Counted from the stretch's first letter, positions 42,950 through 52,111 are shown. The stretch: DNA of 53,823 nucleotides from Streptomyces griseus (GCA_943330705.2 CALQIT020000012.1:1-53823), one strand, 5' to 3'. Numbers and translations: made by a program. Notes: generated by a model from the sequence alone, not told the origin.

Positions 42950-43783
42950 ATGGATCCAGCAGAAGAATTTATCAGAAACGTCAAACAAAACGGCAAGCTT
43001 ATAAAGATTGGGATGATAATTCTTGTTGCGGCGGTTATTCTGATGGGCGGTACTTTTATCATTCCACCCGGCCATCGCGGGGTTCTTGTAACAATGGGTA
43101 AAGTTTCTCCAGTTTTTGCACCCGAGGGCTTGGGCTTCAAACTTCCTCTTTTGACCACTGTAGTTCCGGTTTCAGTACGCCAGCAGACGACCATTTCCAA
43201 GACACAGTGCTACTCGTCTGATCTTCAACAAATCGATATTGAACTGCGAGTACTCTATCGAATTCCTGAAAGCATGATTGTAAAAATGTTTCGTGATTAT
43301 TCAGGCGATCCATTTGACAGCTTGATCGCTCCCCGAGTCAGCGAGGCCCTGAAGGAAGTAACTGCATTGCAAAGTGCTGAACAGATCGTAAAAAAACGCG
43401 AAGACGTAAAATCCAAGACTCTTGAATCTGCGCGAACAAAAGTTGGTGACCTTCTGGTTATAGAAGACGTCGTCATCCAAAACGTTGCGCTTTCCAAAGA
43501 ACTTGAGACCGCAATCGAAGCAAAAATGGTTCAAGAGCAAGAGGCCGCAAAGGCTAAGTTCACCCAAGCCAAAGCTGAAATCGAAGCGCAAACGGCAGTC
43601 ATTCGGGCCAAAGGCGAGGCCGAAGCCATTCGCGTTCGCGGTCGCGCCGTACAAGATAATCCAGGCTTGGTTCAACTACAAATAGTTGAAAAATGGAATG
43701 GAATTTCTCCGCTTGTGATTGGCGGCGGTAGCGGCAGTGGTGCCAATATATTACTGCCAATTGGAAACCTTAAGGCACAATGA
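42950..43783 (+). CDS. Prohibitin/SPFH-domain membrane protein
   Basis: 277 aa from the ATG at 42950; the GTG at 42941 belongs to its GAGGTG ribosome site. One N-terminal helix (IGMIILVAAVILMGGTFII), then the SPFH domain (HRGVLVTMGKV to YRIPESMIV), the conserved coiled part with AAKAKFTQAKAEIEAQTAVI, and a Gly-rich end. SPFH proteins assemble as large membrane cages controlling proteases or membrane order. Overlaps the next gene by ATGA. Confidence 0.88.
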   Translation: MDPAEEFIRNVKQNGKLIKIGMIILVAAVILMGGTFIIPPGHRGVLVTMGKVSPVFAPEGLGFKLPLLTTVVPVSVRQQTTISKTQCYSSDLQQIDIELRVLYRIPESMIVKMFRDYSGDPFDSLIAPRVSEALKEVTALQSAEQIVKKREDVKSKTLESARTKVGDLLVIEDVVIQNVALSKELETAIEAKMVQEQEAAKAKFTQAKAEIEAQTAVIRAKGEAEAIRVRGRAVQDNPGLVQLQIVEKWNGISPLVIGGGSGSGANILLPIGNLKAQ

Positions 43784-44052
43784 AAAATCAGCAAACCGGA
43801 TTTCTTCGATACCTTGTCCTGTTGATTTTAGTTTTCACCCTGGTTCGATTTGCTCCGCTACTTGTACGTCTAATCCAGGCGACGATGCTTGGAGCGCGAG
43901 CCTTTTGGTGGGCGGTTTTGCCGGTGTTGATCTTCGGAGCGATACTCTGGCGAGCTGCCCGGCGACAATCACATGCAAAGAAGTCCGATGATCAATTTAA
44001 GAATCAACGTCTTCGTGATGTAACCGATAGCGTGAAAGACCGCTCAGTTTGA
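43780..44052 (+). CDS. Small membrane protein, unknown
   Basis: 90 aa with two hydrophobic helices (YLVLLILVFTLVRFAPLLV and FWWAVLPVLIFGAILW) and a basic polar tail. It overlaps the prohibitin gene by ATGA, so the two are co-translated; it may be an accessory subunit. No family recognised. Confidence 0.65.
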   Translation: MKNQQTGFLRYLVLLILVFTLVRFAPLLVRLIQATMLGARAFWWAVLPVLIFGAILWRAARRQSHAKKSDDQFKNQRLRDVTDSVKDRSV

Positions 44053-44086
44053 AGTTTATCTTATTCAGAAGAAAGGAATTTTGTAG

Positions 44087-44227
44087 ATGACAAATATAAA
44101 GCGCATTGAAAATTTTTTTGAAAGAATCATTTTGGCAAGCCGCTGGATCCAAGCCCCCATTTATGGCGGTCTAATTATTGCGTCAATGCGCTACTGCAAA
44201 ATTGAAGAACTTATAAAGGCGAAATAA
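44087..44227 (+). pseudogene. YqhA/TIGR00645-like fragment
   Basis: 46 aa. IKRIENFFERIILASRWIQAPIYGGLIIA is the start of the YqhA (UPF0114) membrane protein family, normally about 160-190 aa. The frame then goes MRYCKIEELIKAK and stops. The GAAAGGA site is intact, so a short peptide could be made. Its stop touches the terC start, so it may now act only as a translational lead-in. Confidence 0.6.
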
Positions 44228-45199
44228 ATGATGGATTTTCTAACTAAGTCCTCGATCGCACCCCCATGGCTTTGGCTTGCGTTTACTTTTGGCGTACTTG
44301 TGCTTTTAGTCATTGATCTCAGTCTGTTTGGAAAAGGAAATCACAAAGTCCAAACGAAAATGGCATTGCTTGAAAGTGGAATTTGGATTTCTATTGCCTT
44401 GTGTTTCAATGCTTGGTTTGCCATGTCCTATGGCACAGAACTTGGCCTGGAATTTTTGACCGGCTACTTGGTCGAAAAAAGTCTTAGTGTCGATAACCTG
44501 TTTGTGATTTTACTTATATTTAGTTCCTTCCGGATCCCAGAGGCCTACCAGCACCGAGTCCTTTTTTACGGAGTCCTGGGCGCCATCGTACTTCGGGCGA
44601 TCTTTATTCTTTTAGGGGCCCATTTGCTTCAATCTTTTCACTGGGTGCTTTATATCTTCGGGCTGATCCTGGTGGTTACGGCTATTAAATTCTTGCGTGA
44701 ATCGGATACCCAAATTGATGCCAAAGAGAATTGGTCAATTCGTTTTCTAAAAAGGCTTATTCCCACCACCGAAAATTTTAATGGAAGTAGTTTTTTTACT
44801 ATTGAGGGCGGCGTCAGAAAAGCCACACCTATTTTCCTTGCGCTGGTTGTAATTGAAGTAACAGATCTGGTTTTTGCAGTGGACTCGATTCCTGCTGTAT
44901 TTGCAGTAACCCAGGACGCGTTTGTCGCTTTTGCTTCGAACATCTTGGCCATTTTAGGTCTTAGGGCCCTCTATTTTGTACTGGCCGATTGGGTTACAAA
45001 GCTTCGCTATTTGAAGCCCGGACTAGCGGCTATTTTGGGTTTCATTGGGATTAAAATGCTTTTGGTCGACTTCATAAAAATACCAAGTTGGATCTCGCTG
45101 CTGGTGATTTTTGCTGTTCTGACAACCGCTGGATTAAGCTCGTGGTATGTTGCTGCGGTAGAAATTAAAAAGAACAACAAGGCCGATCCATTCACATGA
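44228..45199 (+). CDS. TerC family membrane protein (Alx-like)
   Basis: 323 aa with about nine helices. It holds the family marks WLWLAFTFGVLVLLVIDL, LTGYLVEKSLSVDNLFVILL, and VVIEVTDLVFAVDSIPAVFA, whose acidic residues line the transport path. Alx/TerC proteins are linked to manganese export and, in other sets, tellurite resistance. It overlaps the next gene by ATGA. Confidence 0.9.
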   Translation: MMDFLTKSSIAPPWLWLAFTFGVLVLLVIDLSLFGKGNHKVQTKMALLESGIWISIALCFNAWFAMSYGTELGLEFLTGYLVEKSLSVDNLFVILLIFSSFRIPEAYQHRVLFYGVLGAIVLRAIFILLGAHLLQSFHWVLYIFGLILVVTAIKFLRESDTQIDAKENWSIRFLKRLIPTTENFNGSSFFTIEGGVRKATPIFLALVVIEVTDLVFAVDSIPAVFAVTQDAFVAFASNILAILGLRALYFVLADWVTKLRYLKPGLAAILGFIGIKMLLVDFIKIPSWISLLVIFAVLTTAGLSSWYVAAVEIKKNNKADPFT

Positions 45200-45765
45200 T
45201 GTTGCACAAGCTTCATCTGAAAATTAGCCAATATATAAAAATCATGCAGCAATTTGCGAACCGTCTTTGGTATCCGCCTCTGATTGGATTTCTGGCCGCT
45301 CTGGACAATTTTATTGTTATAATACCTAACGACGGCATTTTAATTTCAAGTTCAATGTTGACGCCGCGACGCTGGTTTGTGCTGGCATTCACGGTGGCTG
45401 TGGGTTCGACAATTGGCGCCATTGGTTTGGCGGCACTGGTAGACGTTAAAGGACTTCCCTGGATTCTTGAAATTTATCCTGGACTGAAAGAAAGTCAAAC
45501 CTGGCTGCTGATATTAGGTTTTTTCGAAAAATATGGTTTGGTTGTAGTTTTCCTAGTGGCAATTACTCCATTTGCGCAGCAACCAGCAGTCATACTTGCA
45601 AGTCTTGCTCATACTCCGCTTTTGCAACTAGGCATCGTTATTTTCACAGGGCGATTTATCAAGTTTTTGATCATGGCTTACATAGGCTCCCACGCACCAA
45701 AATTTCTTTCAAAATTATGGGGCATTAAGGGCGACCTCAAAGATGCAGGTGTGAAGCTCGAGTAA
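45196..45765 (+). CDS. VTT-domain (YqaA/DedA-like) membrane protein
   Basis: 189 aa. Helices are LIGFLAALDNFIVIIPNDG, WFVLAFTVAVGSTIGAIGL, YGLVVVFLVAITPFAQQP and a final LGIVIFTGRFIKFLIMAYIG. GLAALVD and the PFAQQP turn suit the YqaA subgroup of the VTT/DedA superfamily, whose members move lipids. Coupled to terC by ATGA. Confidence 0.75.
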   Translation: MMLHKLHLKISQYIKIMQQFANRLWYPPLIGFLAALDNFIVIIPNDGILISSSMLTPRRWFVLAFTVAVGSTIGAIGLAALVDVKGLPWILEIYPGLKESQTWLLILGFFEKYGLVVVFLVAITPFAQQPAVILASLAHTPLLQLGIVIFTGRFIKFLIMAYIGSHAPKFLSKLWGIKGDLKDAGVKLE

Positions 45766-45771
45766 GGTTGG

Positions 45772-46021
45772 TTAGGGATGAGGGGTAATCGCAATAATGG
45801 TAATTTTGTTTTTATTTGGGCCGTAACACCAGAATACGCGGTAAGCTCCTGGTGTTTTATTCTGAGCGTAAGCTTCAAAAACTTTCTGAGTTGAATCATA
45901 AGGATGTTGTAGCGAGCTGTACTCGTGAGTGTTTAGACCAGGATGACGGGGAGTGCTTTGCAGCAATTTCGAGCTCTATATATTTTTGATCCGCTACCGG
46001 GAGCCAAACTAGATCAAACAT
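45772..46021 (-). pseudogene. RelE/ParE-like toxin, frameshifted and internally deleted
   Basis: From the ATG at 46021 the frame reads MFDLVWLPVADQKYIELEIA, a typical toxin start, but soon runs into a stop. The C-terminal half is in another frame: HPGLNTHEYSSLQ, then KVFEAYAQNKTPGAYRVFW and ITIIAITPHP, the second half of a RelE-superfamily toxin. The join near 45965 has lost the linking helices and the frame. It lies six bases after the antitoxin stop. Confidence 0.7.
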
Positions 46022-46027
46022 CTAAAG

Positions 46028-46297
46028 TTAGTCTGCCAATTCATCTTTCCAAGATTTTTTCTTGGAAAATGATGGTTTTTTTATAAACTTACCTTCACGC
46101 GCTTGCTTTAAGCCAAGCATGACAGAACCAAGCGCTTCTTTGTTCTCAAAAAGCCACTTCTCGCTAGCAGGAATTATCACGGCAGGTTTGATGATATATT
46201 CACCATTACTAAGCTTTTCAACAATAACAGTTGTCCCCGCGAGCTCCTCACTAAGTAAAAGGCGTCCTTTAGAGTCAATTTTTTTAGCAGCGTTCAT
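46028..46297 (-). CDS. Antitoxin, AbrB/MazE-like N-terminus
   Basis: 89 aa from the ATG at 46297 (AGGAG upstream; an in-frame ATG at 46318 adds seven residues). KKIDSKGRLLLSEELAGTTV and VEKLSNGEYIIKP look like a swapped-hairpin AbrB/MazE fold; the rest (SEKWLFENKEALGSVMLGLK, QAREGKFI) resembles the toxin-binding tail of Phd/YefM types. It appears intact, while its toxin is broken. Operator upstream. Confidence 0.7.
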   Translation of the reverse strand: MNAAKKIDSKGRLLLSEELAGTTVIVEKLSNGEYIIKPAVIIPASEKWLFENKEALGSVMLGLKQAREGKFIKKPSFSKKKSWKDELAD

Positions 46298-46336
46298 AAG
46301 TATTTGCTCCTGAGTCATATCTTATCAAATGTGGGA

Positions 46337-46373
46337 ATATATATCAAGTGGGAAATGCCCACATGATATATAT
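46337..46373. promoter_or_regulatory. Operator palindrome of the 46-kb TA locus
   Basis: 16-bp arms at 46337-46352 and 46358-46373, one mismatch, 5-nt centre. It ends about 20-40 bp upstream of the antitoxin starts, where antitoxins normally bind to repress. Confidence 0.6.
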
Positions 46374-46381
46374 GTTTAATT

Positions 46382-46685
46382 CTACGGTGTTATGGGCTTA
46401 TATGGTTTTCCGCATTTCTGAAGCTCCTCATGGAAGTTGTTAAATTTCGTTTTTATTTCTTCAGCTTTTTTCTTCGTTTTGGCTCGCTTGACCGCCTTGT
46501 AATCCCAAACTGTCTGCAACCAAGATGGATCATTTTCAATGAATTTATTTATGATAAGCTCTTGCTTACTCTAAAAGAATAAAATCTCCGAAACCCATGC
46601 CGTCGACGTCTGGAAGTTGAACATTTGCAATTTTGCGGTTTGCTAAACCTTTAAGCACCAATGAGGGTACTTCGGTCACTTTCAA
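46382..46685 (-). other. Two unassigned reading-frame fragments between jetD and the TA operator
   Basis: 46566-46685 can encode 39 aa from a TTG (KVTEVPSLVLKGLANRK, then NVQLPDVDGMGFGDFILLE). 46382-46570 is open for 62 aa without a start codon (KFIENDPSWLQTVWDYKAVK, then a Lys-rich helix). Both look protein-like in composition, so they may be the worn ends of a lost gene next to jetD. Neither is recognised. Confidence 0.3.
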
Positions 46686-46778
46686 GTTTGCTTTTTAGTA
46701 TTGCCTGGCATCCCTTTAACTTTCCTAATTTGAAGATGTGGCGTGAAGCGGACATTCATGCCCTCAGGCGTCTTTGCC

Positions 46779-47900
46779 TTACCGCAGAGAAGTTCCGTAT
46801 GGCCAGCGGGCCTGGAGTTGTTCTTGTTCAATTTGTAAACCCTGGGTGCTGATCCATTCGTATTCACTTTGTAAGTCAGGGACATTTTTGTAAGGGCCGA
46901 AAAATTTTTCACGGACTTGATAGATTGTCTTGTTGGCTTCAATAGTCGCCCGATCCATGAGAACGGGCTGAAGTATTGGCAGCTGCCGTTTAAGGTATCC
47001 GAAGATTTCATATCCTTCTTTGTCGATGTCGCCCCAATAATAGATGGGTTCAGGCAAAAGTTGAAAACAAGCTCTTAAGCTTGCGGCTTTCCAGCCACTA
47101 CCCCAGACAATGAGACTGGCCTGAGAATGGCGAAGCGCCACATAAAAGGATTCATAGTTTTCAATGATCAGGGTGCCAGCCAGCTGCTTAAAATCAAAAC
47201 CCTTGGAAAAATCACGCGACAGCAGACCATGAAAGCCTTTGAGTCGCTGTCCTTGCAGAGTGCACTCAGGAGCGTAAATTCGAAACTCGGCCGGACGATC
47301 GAGAAGCCCAAAATGATCGTAAAAATCGTTCCATCGTGCAGAGTTTTCCAGCCAGTGGCTAAACATTTTCAGTAGCAGAGGCTCTTTGCCAATCAGTTTT
47401 GTGGATTGACCATGCGCAATTTCCCGAGGCAGCAGTCCAACGCAGGCCTCGCGATTAAGTATCAAATAATTGAGGACCTCTGCACAGGCGTGTGTCAGCC
47501 CCAAATTAGCAAAAGTATCGCGTGGATAACTGCGGGCAAATTCAAAAAGGGGAACTTTGGAATAGCGCTGATGCCAACCCTCAAGATCAGTCTTGAGAAG
47601 ACGCAAATGAGATCTCTTTTTTAATAGAGCATCAAGATTGAATCCCAGAGCTGAAGGCCGAGAGAGGCGAGCATAACCCTCTTTGACGACCCGAAAATCC
47701 TGAATACGTAAAAGATCTTGAGCACGAAGCTCGCTTTCTAGACGAATATAGAAATTCAGATCTTGGCTTTTACGGCGAATGGGGAAAGTAAATTCTGTTT
47801 TACCTAAGAAGAGGTATTCCTGCTCGGCGCGATTGAGATAGGACTCTAGGTTTAGAATTGGTTCGATTGATTCGCGTTCTGTCTGCATTTGTTTGGTCAA
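46779..47900 (-). CDS. jetD: Wadjet JetD, TOPRIM-type nuclease
   Basis: 373 aa. The N-terminal half is the DUF3322-like part (LNFYIRLESELRAQDLLRIQ). The C-terminal half is DUF2220-like, a topoisomerase VI-type TOPRIM fold with LAGTLIIENYESF (Glu247) and YYWGDIDKEGYEIF (Asp291, Asp293), the metal-binding acids of JetD. JetD cuts circular plasmid DNA once the SMC complex has extruded it. It is 18 bp after jetC, the last gene of the operon. No key acid is missing. Confidence 0.9.
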   Translation of the reverse strand: MTKQMQTERESIEPILNLESYLNRAEQEYLFLGKTEFTFPIRRKSQDLNFYIRLESELRAQDLLRIQDFRVVKEGYARLSRPSALGFNLDALLKKRSHLRLLKTDLEGWHQRYSKVPLFEFARSYPRDTFANLGLTHACAEVLNYLILNREACVGLLPREIAHGQSTKLIGKEPLLLKMFSHWLENSARWNDFYDHFGLLDRPAEFRIYAPECTLQGQRLKGFHGLLSRDFSKGFDFKQLAGTLIIENYESFYVALRHSQASLIVWGSGWKAASLRACFQLLPEPIYYWGDIDKEGYEIFGYLKRQLPILQPVLMDRATIEANKTIYQVREKFFGPYKNVPDLQSEYEWISTQGLQIEQEQLQARWPYGTSLR

Positions 47901-47918
47901 TGATTTTCTCCTTGCAAG

Positions 47919-50900
47919 CTATTGCAACTGTGCAGGCTGTTGAGAATCCAACTTTCCTGGTTCCTGCAGGACCGCCGTCTGTAAGAGACGCTCGTAGTCC
48001 TCTTTGCTGGTTAAAGGGTACGACTGTACTTTTGAATGAGTGGCTGAAACCTTGTGTACCAATACCAGGTGACTAATGCTTTCGGCCAAAAGATCGGCCT
48101 TCGACATCGGACTTACTAAGATAGATTGAAAACCCATTTGATCCAAAAGTTTCAAAATTTCTCGGGGCTTTTCATTGTCAAATTTGCCGCCAAATTCATC
48201 CAGAATAAGAATTCTAGGGGTTTCTTGGCCGCCGACGGGGTCGTGAAACTTAAAGCGATAGGCAAGGCAAGAGGCTAGCAAAGTATAGGCAAGCTGAGTC
48301 GTTTGCGCGGAACTTTTGGCGTCTCGGCGAGAGCCTGAAAAAACTTCCACTAAAGAATCGGCGTCGCTGCTCGAACTGCGGCTGAGCGAGTGCACCTCAA
48401 AGACAAAATGGTGGCGAACGTCAGTGACAAAATTTCGGTAAGAAATATCCTGCTGCAACTCCTCGACGAAAGGCACTAAAACCCCCATTACGTCCTGACT
48501 TTGTGTTTCTATGTGGGCGCGGACAGCCGGCCCCAGAACCTTTTCAATTTCAAGCATCTTGCGTCGGAATTTACGAATTCGTTCATCCGGTGACGATTGG
48601 ATACTAATTTTTAGATATCGTTTTTCGGTTGGGAGATCTTCAAAATTCGTTAGCTTTAAAACCTCATTGATCGCAGTTATGCTTTTCTCAATTTCACGCA
48701 GCTTAGATTTAATCTCATTGATGGTATCTTTCACTGAGTCCACCAAGATCTGGTCAAAGAATCTTTTCCATTTTTCTTGGGCCTGAGGAAGTTCGGTCTT
48801 ATTCAGTCGCTCTGCGAGCAGTGTCCATTCGTTGACAAAACCTGGCAACAAACGATTCTCAGGCAGCTGAAAAGGCATGTTGGGATCGTCAAACTCGCGG
48901 CGATAGATCTCTAAGCCCGTGACCACTGCGGTTCGCGAGCGATCAATGGCAAGATCATTTTTACTAGCTTCCTCTTGCAAGACGGACTCAAAATCCAAAC
49001 GCTTTAGTTTTCTCTTCTTCAACTCGTCTTCTACCTGATCAAGGGCTTGGACTAAAGAACTTTCGCTTTCAAATTCGAAAGCAAGGCGGGTATAAAGACT
49101 GGAATTTTTTAGCTCCGTTTCACGCACTGGAAGCAGAGTCTCGTAGGTATGAATGCGTTTTTGCATCTGCCCAATTTGGGATTCGACCACACTTTCGTCT
49201 TTCTGCAGCTCCCTTACCTTCACGCTATGGACGGCTTGCTGGTCTTTCAGATCGAGGTATTCGGGACTCTTCGTGTGCAATTCCTGGCGTTTTTTTTGAA
49301 GGTCTGTGTGGGCTGTCTTCTTTTCCGCGAAACCGGCAAATTCTCGCAGCCGCTCCGTCAACTCTAAACAAAACCTCTTTCGCTCCTGAATATCGCAGTG
49401 GCTTTGCAAGGTGGCAGCCAAGGATGCTTTCGCAGCTGTATGTCGTAAGTTGAATGCTTGAAGCTGACCACTCAGACTTTCAATGGCTTCTTTATTGTCC
49501 CAACCCAGGGATTGAGGAAGATTCTGTTTCATTTTCCGCATGGTGCGGGTATCTGTTTTGACCAAACCTTCGCGGGTCACCAGTTTGCCATGGTTTGAGC
49601 GAAAGTCTTTGAGGTCGACGAGGCAGTAGTCAAAGGTATCAAAAAGCCAAGTCCAAAGATAGTCGTGAAACGGATGTTGAGTTTTTGGCAAAAGTTCAAT
49701 CATCGAAAGGATCTGTGCGGATGACATTGTGCCCTGAGTATTCGGATGGCTTGCAAGTTCATCCTGGCTAATTCTCTTGGCCGTAACGTCCGCCTTGAGA
49801 CCTTTTGCATCTAGCCACTTCGTAAATACGTGGAGGTAATCAGGATGGCAAAGAAGATTGCGTGAAATCGGGAATAGAACGGATTCAATAGCCCGTCGAT
49901 TTATCTTAAAAGCATCTTTCACCTGAATGAGCTCACCGACAAACATCAACATGCCACGGGGAATCTCAAGATCAGCAATGGCCTCTTCTTTTATCGAAAA
50001 AAGATCTTTAGAGATCAGCGTTTTAGTTTGCGTGAGATGTTCGAACTCTTCTCTTAATAGCTTCGCTTGCCGGTCGATCTCATAATTTTCCTGACGGCAT
50101 TTTTCTGCTTCAGTCGCAAGCACTGTCAGGCGTTGTTCAAAGTCTAAATTCTTGGCTGCCAATCGCCGAGTTTGATCTCCCATGTCGTCGGCGGCAAAAG
50201 AAAGCTTGATGCCCAAAGGTTTAGCTTTTACCGACAACTCATCCCAGATGGTCTGCAAGCGGCGAATATCTTGCCCTAAATAGTCAATCTGCACATCTAG
50301 CTGCTGGAGCTGCCCATTGAGATCGTGGTGTGCTAATTGCGACTGAATGGCCTCGAGTTCAATCTGGGCTTCTTTCAAGGAAATAGTCAGGCCAGGAAGC
50401 CGATTTTCAATGTTGAGTAGCTCTGGTTTTAAGTTTTCCAATTCTGTGCGCAAGATTTTGAGTTCGAACCAGTCCTTATGTACGGCCAAAACGCGCAGCT
50501 TTCGATCAATCTCTAACCTCTGACCGGTCACGCTCTTGAGACGTTCCAGATCTTTGAGAAGCCTTTGGATGGCGGTGATTTTCTTTTCACAAGCTTCGAT
50601 TGTTACAGCAATTTCCTTTCCGTTGCGCACGTTCTCAAGCAGACGCTCAAGATGGGGATTCTCTTGCTCCAAAAGCATGTTTTCACGGATAAAATGATCT
50701 ATATTTGAAATTGATTTCACATAAAAAGCACGATTGAGAATTTTGAGGTCATCGCGGGAGATCTGTCCAAGACTTCCACTCAGGGCCGTAAAATAGGACT
50801 GCATGGTCTCAAAGGTCTGCAGTTGTGGCAGGTTTTCTTTAACATGAAGACGAAGGTCTTTGCCCGAGCGCGGAGTTTTACCTTCGCGGCAAAGCTGAGC

Positions 50901-51389
50901 AATAGAAATGGGCTCGTAGGCGATAAATGCCACCTGAGATTCACTGACAACCTGATTTTGATACCACCAAATACGGCCGATAGTGATCTGCTTGCTAGGT
51001 GTACGATTGTGCTGGAATTGCAACAGGACGATAGAGCAACCTTGGCTTCGTCCATGAGCTCCGGAAATCGGGTTTCCACCGCTGCCATTGGTCGCAGAGT
51101 GTTTCCCTAAAACGTAATCACGAATTGTTCGGCCACCCGATGAGCCAGATTCCACATCATTGGTCATACCAAGCTTGAGTGAGTTCTCAAACGGCAGCAG
51201 AGTGATCATAAGGGCGTCGATCAAAGTCGATTTTCCTGATCCGTTGATACCTAAAATTGCACTTGCTGAAGGCGGGGCCAACAAACCCGGCATAGCGTCT
51301 GTAGACCGCAAATCAAATTTCTGATAACCGTGGAAGTTACCCCAGTTGGAGAGTTCCACTCGGACTAAACTATAGCCTTGATCGAGCAT
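47919..51389 (-). CDS. jetC: Wadjet JetC, SMC/MukB-like ATPase
   Basis: 1156 aa. Walker A ILGINGSGKSTLIDAL (residues 45-60) follows a typical VRVELSNWGNFHGYQKFDL start. Long coiled coils (about 240-480 and 640-830) flank a central region that should be the hinge. Near the C-terminus lie a signature-like region (TTQLAYTLLASCLAYRF) and Walker B RILILDEFGGKFD with a switch region LVSPMSKADLL. It is the DNA-extruding motor, related to MukB. It shares one base with the jetB stop and has GGGGGAGC before its ATG. Confidence 0.93.
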   Translation of the reverse strand: MLDQGYSLVRVELSNWGNFHGYQKFDLRSTDAMPGLLAPPSASAILGINGSGKSTLIDALMITLLPFENSLKLGMTNDVESGSSGGRTIRDYVLGKHSATNGSGGNPISGAHGRSQGCSIVLLQFQHNRTPSKQITIGRIWWYQNQVVSESQVAFIAYEPISIAQLCREGKTPRSGKDLRLHVKENLPQLQTFETMQSYFTALSGSLGQISRDDLKILNRAFYVKSISNIDHFIRENMLLEQENPHLERLLENVRNGKEIAVTIEACEKKITAIQRLLKDLERLKSVTGQRLEIDRKLRVLAVHKDWFELKILRTELENLKPELLNIENRLPGLTISLKEAQIELEAIQSQLAHHDLNGQLQQLDVQIDYLGQDIRRLQTIWDELSVKAKPLGIKLSFAADDMGDQTRRLAAKNLDFEQRLTVLATEAEKCRQENYEIDRQAKLLREEFEHLTQTKTLISKDLFSIKEEAIADLEIPRGMLMFVGELIQVKDAFKINRRAIESVLFPISRNLLCHPDYLHVFTKWLDAKGLKADVTAKRISQDELASHPNTQGTMSSAQILSMIELLPKTQHPFHDYLWTWLFDTFDYCLVDLKDFRSNHGKLVTREGLVKTDTRTMRKMKQNLPQSLGWDNKEAIESLSGQLQAFNLRHTAAKASLAATLQSHCDIQERKRFCLELTERLREFAGFAEKKTAHTDLQKKRQELHTKSPEYLDLKDQQAVHSVKVRELQKDESVVESQIGQMQKRIHTYETLLPVRETELKNSSLYTRLAFEFESESSLVQALDQVEDELKKRKLKRLDFESVLQEEASKNDLAIDRSRTAVVTGLEIYRREFDDPNMPFQLPENRLLPGFVNEWTLLAERLNKTELPQAQEKWKRFFDQILVDSVKDTINEIKSKLREIEKSITAINEVLKLTNFEDLPTEKRYLKISIQSSPDERIRKFRRKMLEIEKVLGPAVRAHIETQSQDVMGVLVPFVEELQQDISYRNFVTDVRHHFVFEVHSLSRSSSSDADSLVEVFSGSRRDAKSSAQTTQLAYTLLASCLAYRFKFHDPVGGQETPRILILDEFGGKFDNEKPREILKLLDQMGFQSILVSPMSKADLLAESISHLVLVHKVSATHSKVQSYPLTSKEDYERLLQTAVLQEPGKLDSQQPAQLQ

Positions 51390-52111
51390 TAGCTCCCCCT
51401 CAAAGAAAGATTATTCTGGTCTGAACTTTGATCTGAACTTTGGTCTGAACCATTTTGTGAGTTTTCCTCAACGGCGGGCTCAAAGTGTTTAAAGTAAGCT
51501 TGCATGTGTTCGAGACATTTTTGAATATCGCCCAGTGGCAGAAGAATTTCGCAAAGTGGAGTGATTTCGAAAAGGCCGGATTCAGCCTTGGTTTCAAGCA
51601 GAACCTGAAGCTCCTCTAGATCGGCGATAGCCTTACGAAAGCTGCGTTCAAACTGGCTATCCATGCGACTCGAGTTAAATTTTTCTAGAAACTCACGCAT
51701 CTCGTTGATATTAACCAATGGAACAGCATCGGCAGTGGGGTGCAAAAAATATTGAAGACGCTGGTGGCGCAAAAAAAACAGAAGAGCCGACGCTTGTGGG
51801 CTTAATTGACGTTTTTTACCCAATTGGTAGTCTAAGGCTTCTTCGAACCGCTCATCGCGTGCTTTTAAAAAAGCAACACCCAAGGCTTCGTTGGTTTCTA
51901 GATGGACTCCCATCGGAGAAAAATGTTTTTGCAGTTCTTGCCGTCGGTCAACAATAACTTGAAACCACTTTTCATTTCGAGATCGCACCATAAAGCGTGA
52001 TTTTAAAAGTCGACGGAAGCAACCAGCAAGTTCAAGGTCTGATCGGTTAAATTCCAAACTATACTCCAAGCCGACAAACTGCTTTTCGTCATGTTGATCA
52101 GGATTTAACAT
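51389..52111 (-). CDS. jetB: Wadjet JetB, MukE-like subunit
   Basis: 240 aa. Winged-helix-rich body with LAGCFRRLLKSRFMVRSRNE, LEEALDYQLG-like and ASALLFFLRHQRLQYFLHPT, as expected for DUF4194/MukE-like JetB. JetB bridges JetA and JetC. The C-terminus holds a three-fold SDQS-type repeat (12-bp units). It overlaps jetA by 14 bp and jetC by 1 bp. Confidence 0.85.
   Translation of the reverse strand: MLNPDQHDEKQFVGLEYSLEFNRSDLELAGCFRRLLKSRFMVRSRNEKWFQVIVDRRQELQKHFSPMGVHLETNEALGVAFLKARDERFEEALDYQLGKKRQLSPQASALLFFLRHQRLQYFLHPTADAVPLVNINEMREFLEKFNSSRMDSQFERSFRKAIADLEELQVLLETKAESGLFEITPLCEILLPLGDIQKCLEHMQAYFKHFEPAVEENSQNGSDQSSDQSSDQNNLSLRGS
51418..51451 (-). repeat. Three 12-bp tandem repeats in the jetB tail
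   Basis: Minus-strand units TCAGACCAAAGT, TCAGATCAAAGT, TCAGACCAG encode SDQS SDQS SDQ. In-frame slippage would only change the length of the flexible tail. Confidence 0.8.

Noticed and set aside
46682-47011. Minus-strand 109-aa frame
   Set aside because: It overlaps jetD in another frame for most of its length; only its last ~30 codons are outside and are not recognised.
47919-51389. JetC as a chromosomal MukB or Smc condensin
   Set aside because: The four-gene order with a TOPRIM JetD after it fits Wadjet; MukBEF operons have no such gene.
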